NCBI GenBank assembly: GCA_947374105.1
Contig: CANCAO010000092.1
Coordinates: 1 to 6,625 of the forward strand
Origin: Comamonadaceae bacterium
GTDB taxonomy: Bacteria > Pseudomonadota > Gammaproteobacteria > Burkholderiales > Burkholderiaceae_C
DNA: 6,625 nucleotides
Direction: 5' to 3'
Shown piece after piece: positions 5,269 through 6,625 of this stretch (its first letter is position 1; every line of letters begins with the position of its first letter). Both the position numbers and the translations under genes were made by a program. Below the pieces are notes generated by a model, which was given only the letters and a program-made list of their open reading frames with translations, was not told the origin of the DNA and did no database searches.

Positions 5269-6625
5269 CGCGCACCAGCTCTTCGCGGGACGTCACGCCG
5301 GCTTGTACTAGCCGTTCGCCGTCCTCACGCATCAGCACCATGCCGGTTTGCAGGGCGGCGTCACGAATTTTGGCTTCAGAGGCCCGGTTGTGGATCAAGG
5401 CGCGCAAGTTGTCGTCGGTGCTCAGCAGCTCAAAGATGCCGGTGCGGCCCTGGTAACCGGTGTGGCCGCAATCTGCGCAACCCTTGGCCTGTCCTGAGTC
5501 TGTCGAAGGGTTCTGACAGGCGGGGCAGAGCTTGCGCACCAGGCGTTGCGCCATCACTCCCAGCAAACTGGAGCTGAGCAGAAAAGGCTCCACCCCCATG
5601 TCAATCAAACGCGTCACCGCGCTGGCCGCGTCATTGGTGTGCAGCGTGGCCAGCACCAAGTGGCCGGTGAGCGAGGCTTGAATGGCGATTTGAGCCGTCT
5701 CAAAATCACGGATCTCACCGATCATGATGACGTCCGGGTCTTGCCTCAGGATGGCGCGCAGCGCTTTGGCAAAGGTCAGGTCAATCTTGGGGTTGACCTG
5801 GGTTTGGCCGATGCCTGAGAGCTCGTACTCAATCGGGTCTTCCACCGTCATGATGTTGCTGCGCTGCGCGTCCAGGCGGCTCAGCGCGGCATACAGCGTG
5901 GTGGTCTTCCCTGAACCGGTGGGGCCGGTGACCAGCACAATGCCGTGGGGCTGTGCAATCAGGTGTTCCAGCTGGGCAAGCACCGTGCCTTGCATGCCCA
6001 CGGCCTCCAGCGTGAGTTTGTTTTGACTTTTGTCCAACAGCCGCAACACCGCGCGTTCACCATGGGCACTGGGCAGGGTGCTGACGCGCACGTCCATGGC
6101 GCGTGTGCCAATGCGCAAGGAGATGCGGCCATCTTGCGGCAGGCGTTTTTCTGAAATGTCCAGCTCGGCCATGATCTTCAAACGCGAGATCAGCGCCGCA
6201 TGCAGGGCGCGGTTGGGCTGCACCACTTCGCGTAAGCTGCCGTCCACCCGGAAGCGCACGCTGGAGTGGCGCTCGTAGGGCTCGATGTGGATGTCGCTTG
6301 CGCCGTCACGTGCGGCCTGCGTGAGCAAGGCGTTGAGCATGCGGATGATGGGCGCGTCGTCCGAGGTTTCCAGCAGGTCTTCTACGGCGGGCAAGTCCTG
6401 CATCATGCGAGACAGATCGGCGTCGCTCTCTACCTCGCTCACCACGGTGGCGGCGCTGGATTCACCTTGTGCGTAGGCCGCGCTGATGCGCTGGATGAGC
6501 TCGGGCGCGGGCAGCGTGTCAATGTGGTGCACCTCGAACTTGCGCATGACTTCGCCCACGGCGCTGGGGGCAGATCCGGCGTGCAGCCACAGGGTGAGTT
6601 CACCAGAGCGGTCTTCCAACAAGAC
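5255..6625 (-). CDS. gspE: type II secretion system ATPase GspE, N-terminus cut by window edge
   Basis: Cytoplasmic hexameric ATPase that powers pseudopilus assembly in type II secretion, docking to the membrane through GspL and GspF. The visible 456 residues run open into the right edge; probably only a few tens of N-terminal residues are missing. Numbering from LEDRSGE as residue 1: the N-terminal domain (about 1-85) is followed by the N2 region with ASDIHIEPYE (108-117) and VRFRVDG. Next come Walker A GPTGSGKT (233-240), Asp box TVEDPIEY (259-266), Walker B with DVIMIGEIRD (297-306) and His box LATLHTNDAASAVTRL (324-339). The zinc-binding CxxC pairs are C366/C369 and C382/C385. The 12-residue spacing between pairs is much shorter than the 29 residues of Vibrio EpsE, and it is encoded partly by a dispersed-repeat-like sequence. 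The stop is TGA on minus at 5255-5257. The product ends in the conserved-looking REELVRVTRD. Confidence 0.97.
   Translation of the reverse strand, partial: VLLEDRSGELTLWLHAGSAPSAVGEVMRKFEVHHIDTLPAPELIQRISAAYAQGESSAATVVSEVESDADLSRMMQDLPAVEDLLETSDDAPIIRMLNALLTQAARDGASDIHIEPYERHSSVRFRVDGSLREVVQPNRALHAALISRLKIMAELDISEKRLPQDGRISLRIGTRAMDVRVSTLPSAHGERAVLRLLDKSQNKLTLEAVGMQGTVLAQLEHLIAQPHGIVLVTGPTGSGKTTTLYAALSRLDAQRSNIMTVEDPIEYELSGIGQTQVNPKIDLTFAKALRAILRQDPDVIMIGEIRDFETAQIAIQASLTGHLVLATLHTNDAASAVTRLIDMGVEPFLLSSSLLGVMAQRLVRKLCPACQNPSTDSGQAKGCADCGHTGYQGRTGIFELLSTDDNLRALIHNRASEAKIRDAALQTGMVLMREDGERLVQAGVTSREELVRVTRD
5488..5520. repeat. TTCGACAG-type dispersed repeat inside gspE
   Basis: Read on the minus strand, positions 5507-5488 give TTCGACAGACTCAGGACAGG. 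I recognise this as close to a dispersed repeat (TTCGACAGGCTCAGGACAGG and variants) that is scattered through many proteobacterial genomes and sometimes translated. It is flanked by CCTGTC (5488-5493) and GACAGG (5515-5520), an inverted pair consistent with a REP-like hairpin unit. It lies in frame in gspE and encodes the STDSGQA stretch between the two zinc-binding CxxC pairs. No second copy was found in this window, so the assignment rests on recognising the motif. Confidence 0.6.

Overview
The window looks like the chromosome of a betaproteobacterium, most likely Burkholderiales/Comamonadaceae (Rhodoferax/Polaromonas-like). This rests on high GC, the style of the GspE/GspF proteins, the N-terminal layout of the RNB-family ribonuclease, and a TTCGACAG-type dispersed repeat. 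The taxonomic call is inference from familiarity, not from a search. There are no RNA genes, insertion sequences, CRISPR arrays or phage genes.

Layout, left to right. (1) Positions 1-1634, minus strand: an RNB-domain 3'-5' exoribonuclease (RNase II/R superfamily), open at the left edge so the C-terminus is missing. (2) Positions 1635-1691: a 57-base gap with an inverted repeat over the ribonuclease start and an intrinsic-terminator-like hairpin whose T-tract points rightward, against the genes. (3) Positions 1692-3188, minus: a predicted lipoprotein with a fibronectin type III domain followed by a di-heme MauG/cytochrome c peroxidase domain. (4) Positions 3238-4476, minus: gspF, the type II secretion inner-membrane platform protein. 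(5) Positions 4528-5268, plus: a DUF1624 / heparan-alpha-glucosaminide acetyltransferase-like membrane protein. (6) Positions 5255-6625, minus: gspE, the type II secretion ATPase, open at the right edge so its N-terminus is missing.

GspE and GspF are direct partners in the type II secretion inner-membrane platform. Here their same-strand genes are separated by an oppositely oriented membrane-protein gene that overlaps the gspE 3' end by 14 bases. A gspE-gspF transcript would therefore be antisense to the whole intervening gene. The di-heme lipoprotein and the ribonuclease follow gspF on the same strand, but nothing in the sequence ties them functionally to secretion.

I see no wholly new system. 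The points most worth a second look are the split gspE/gspF arrangement, a dispersed-repeat-like sequence translated in frame inside the GspE zinc-binding loop, a perfect 12-bp-arm palindrome just after the lipobox of the di-heme protein, and the backwards-facing terminator.
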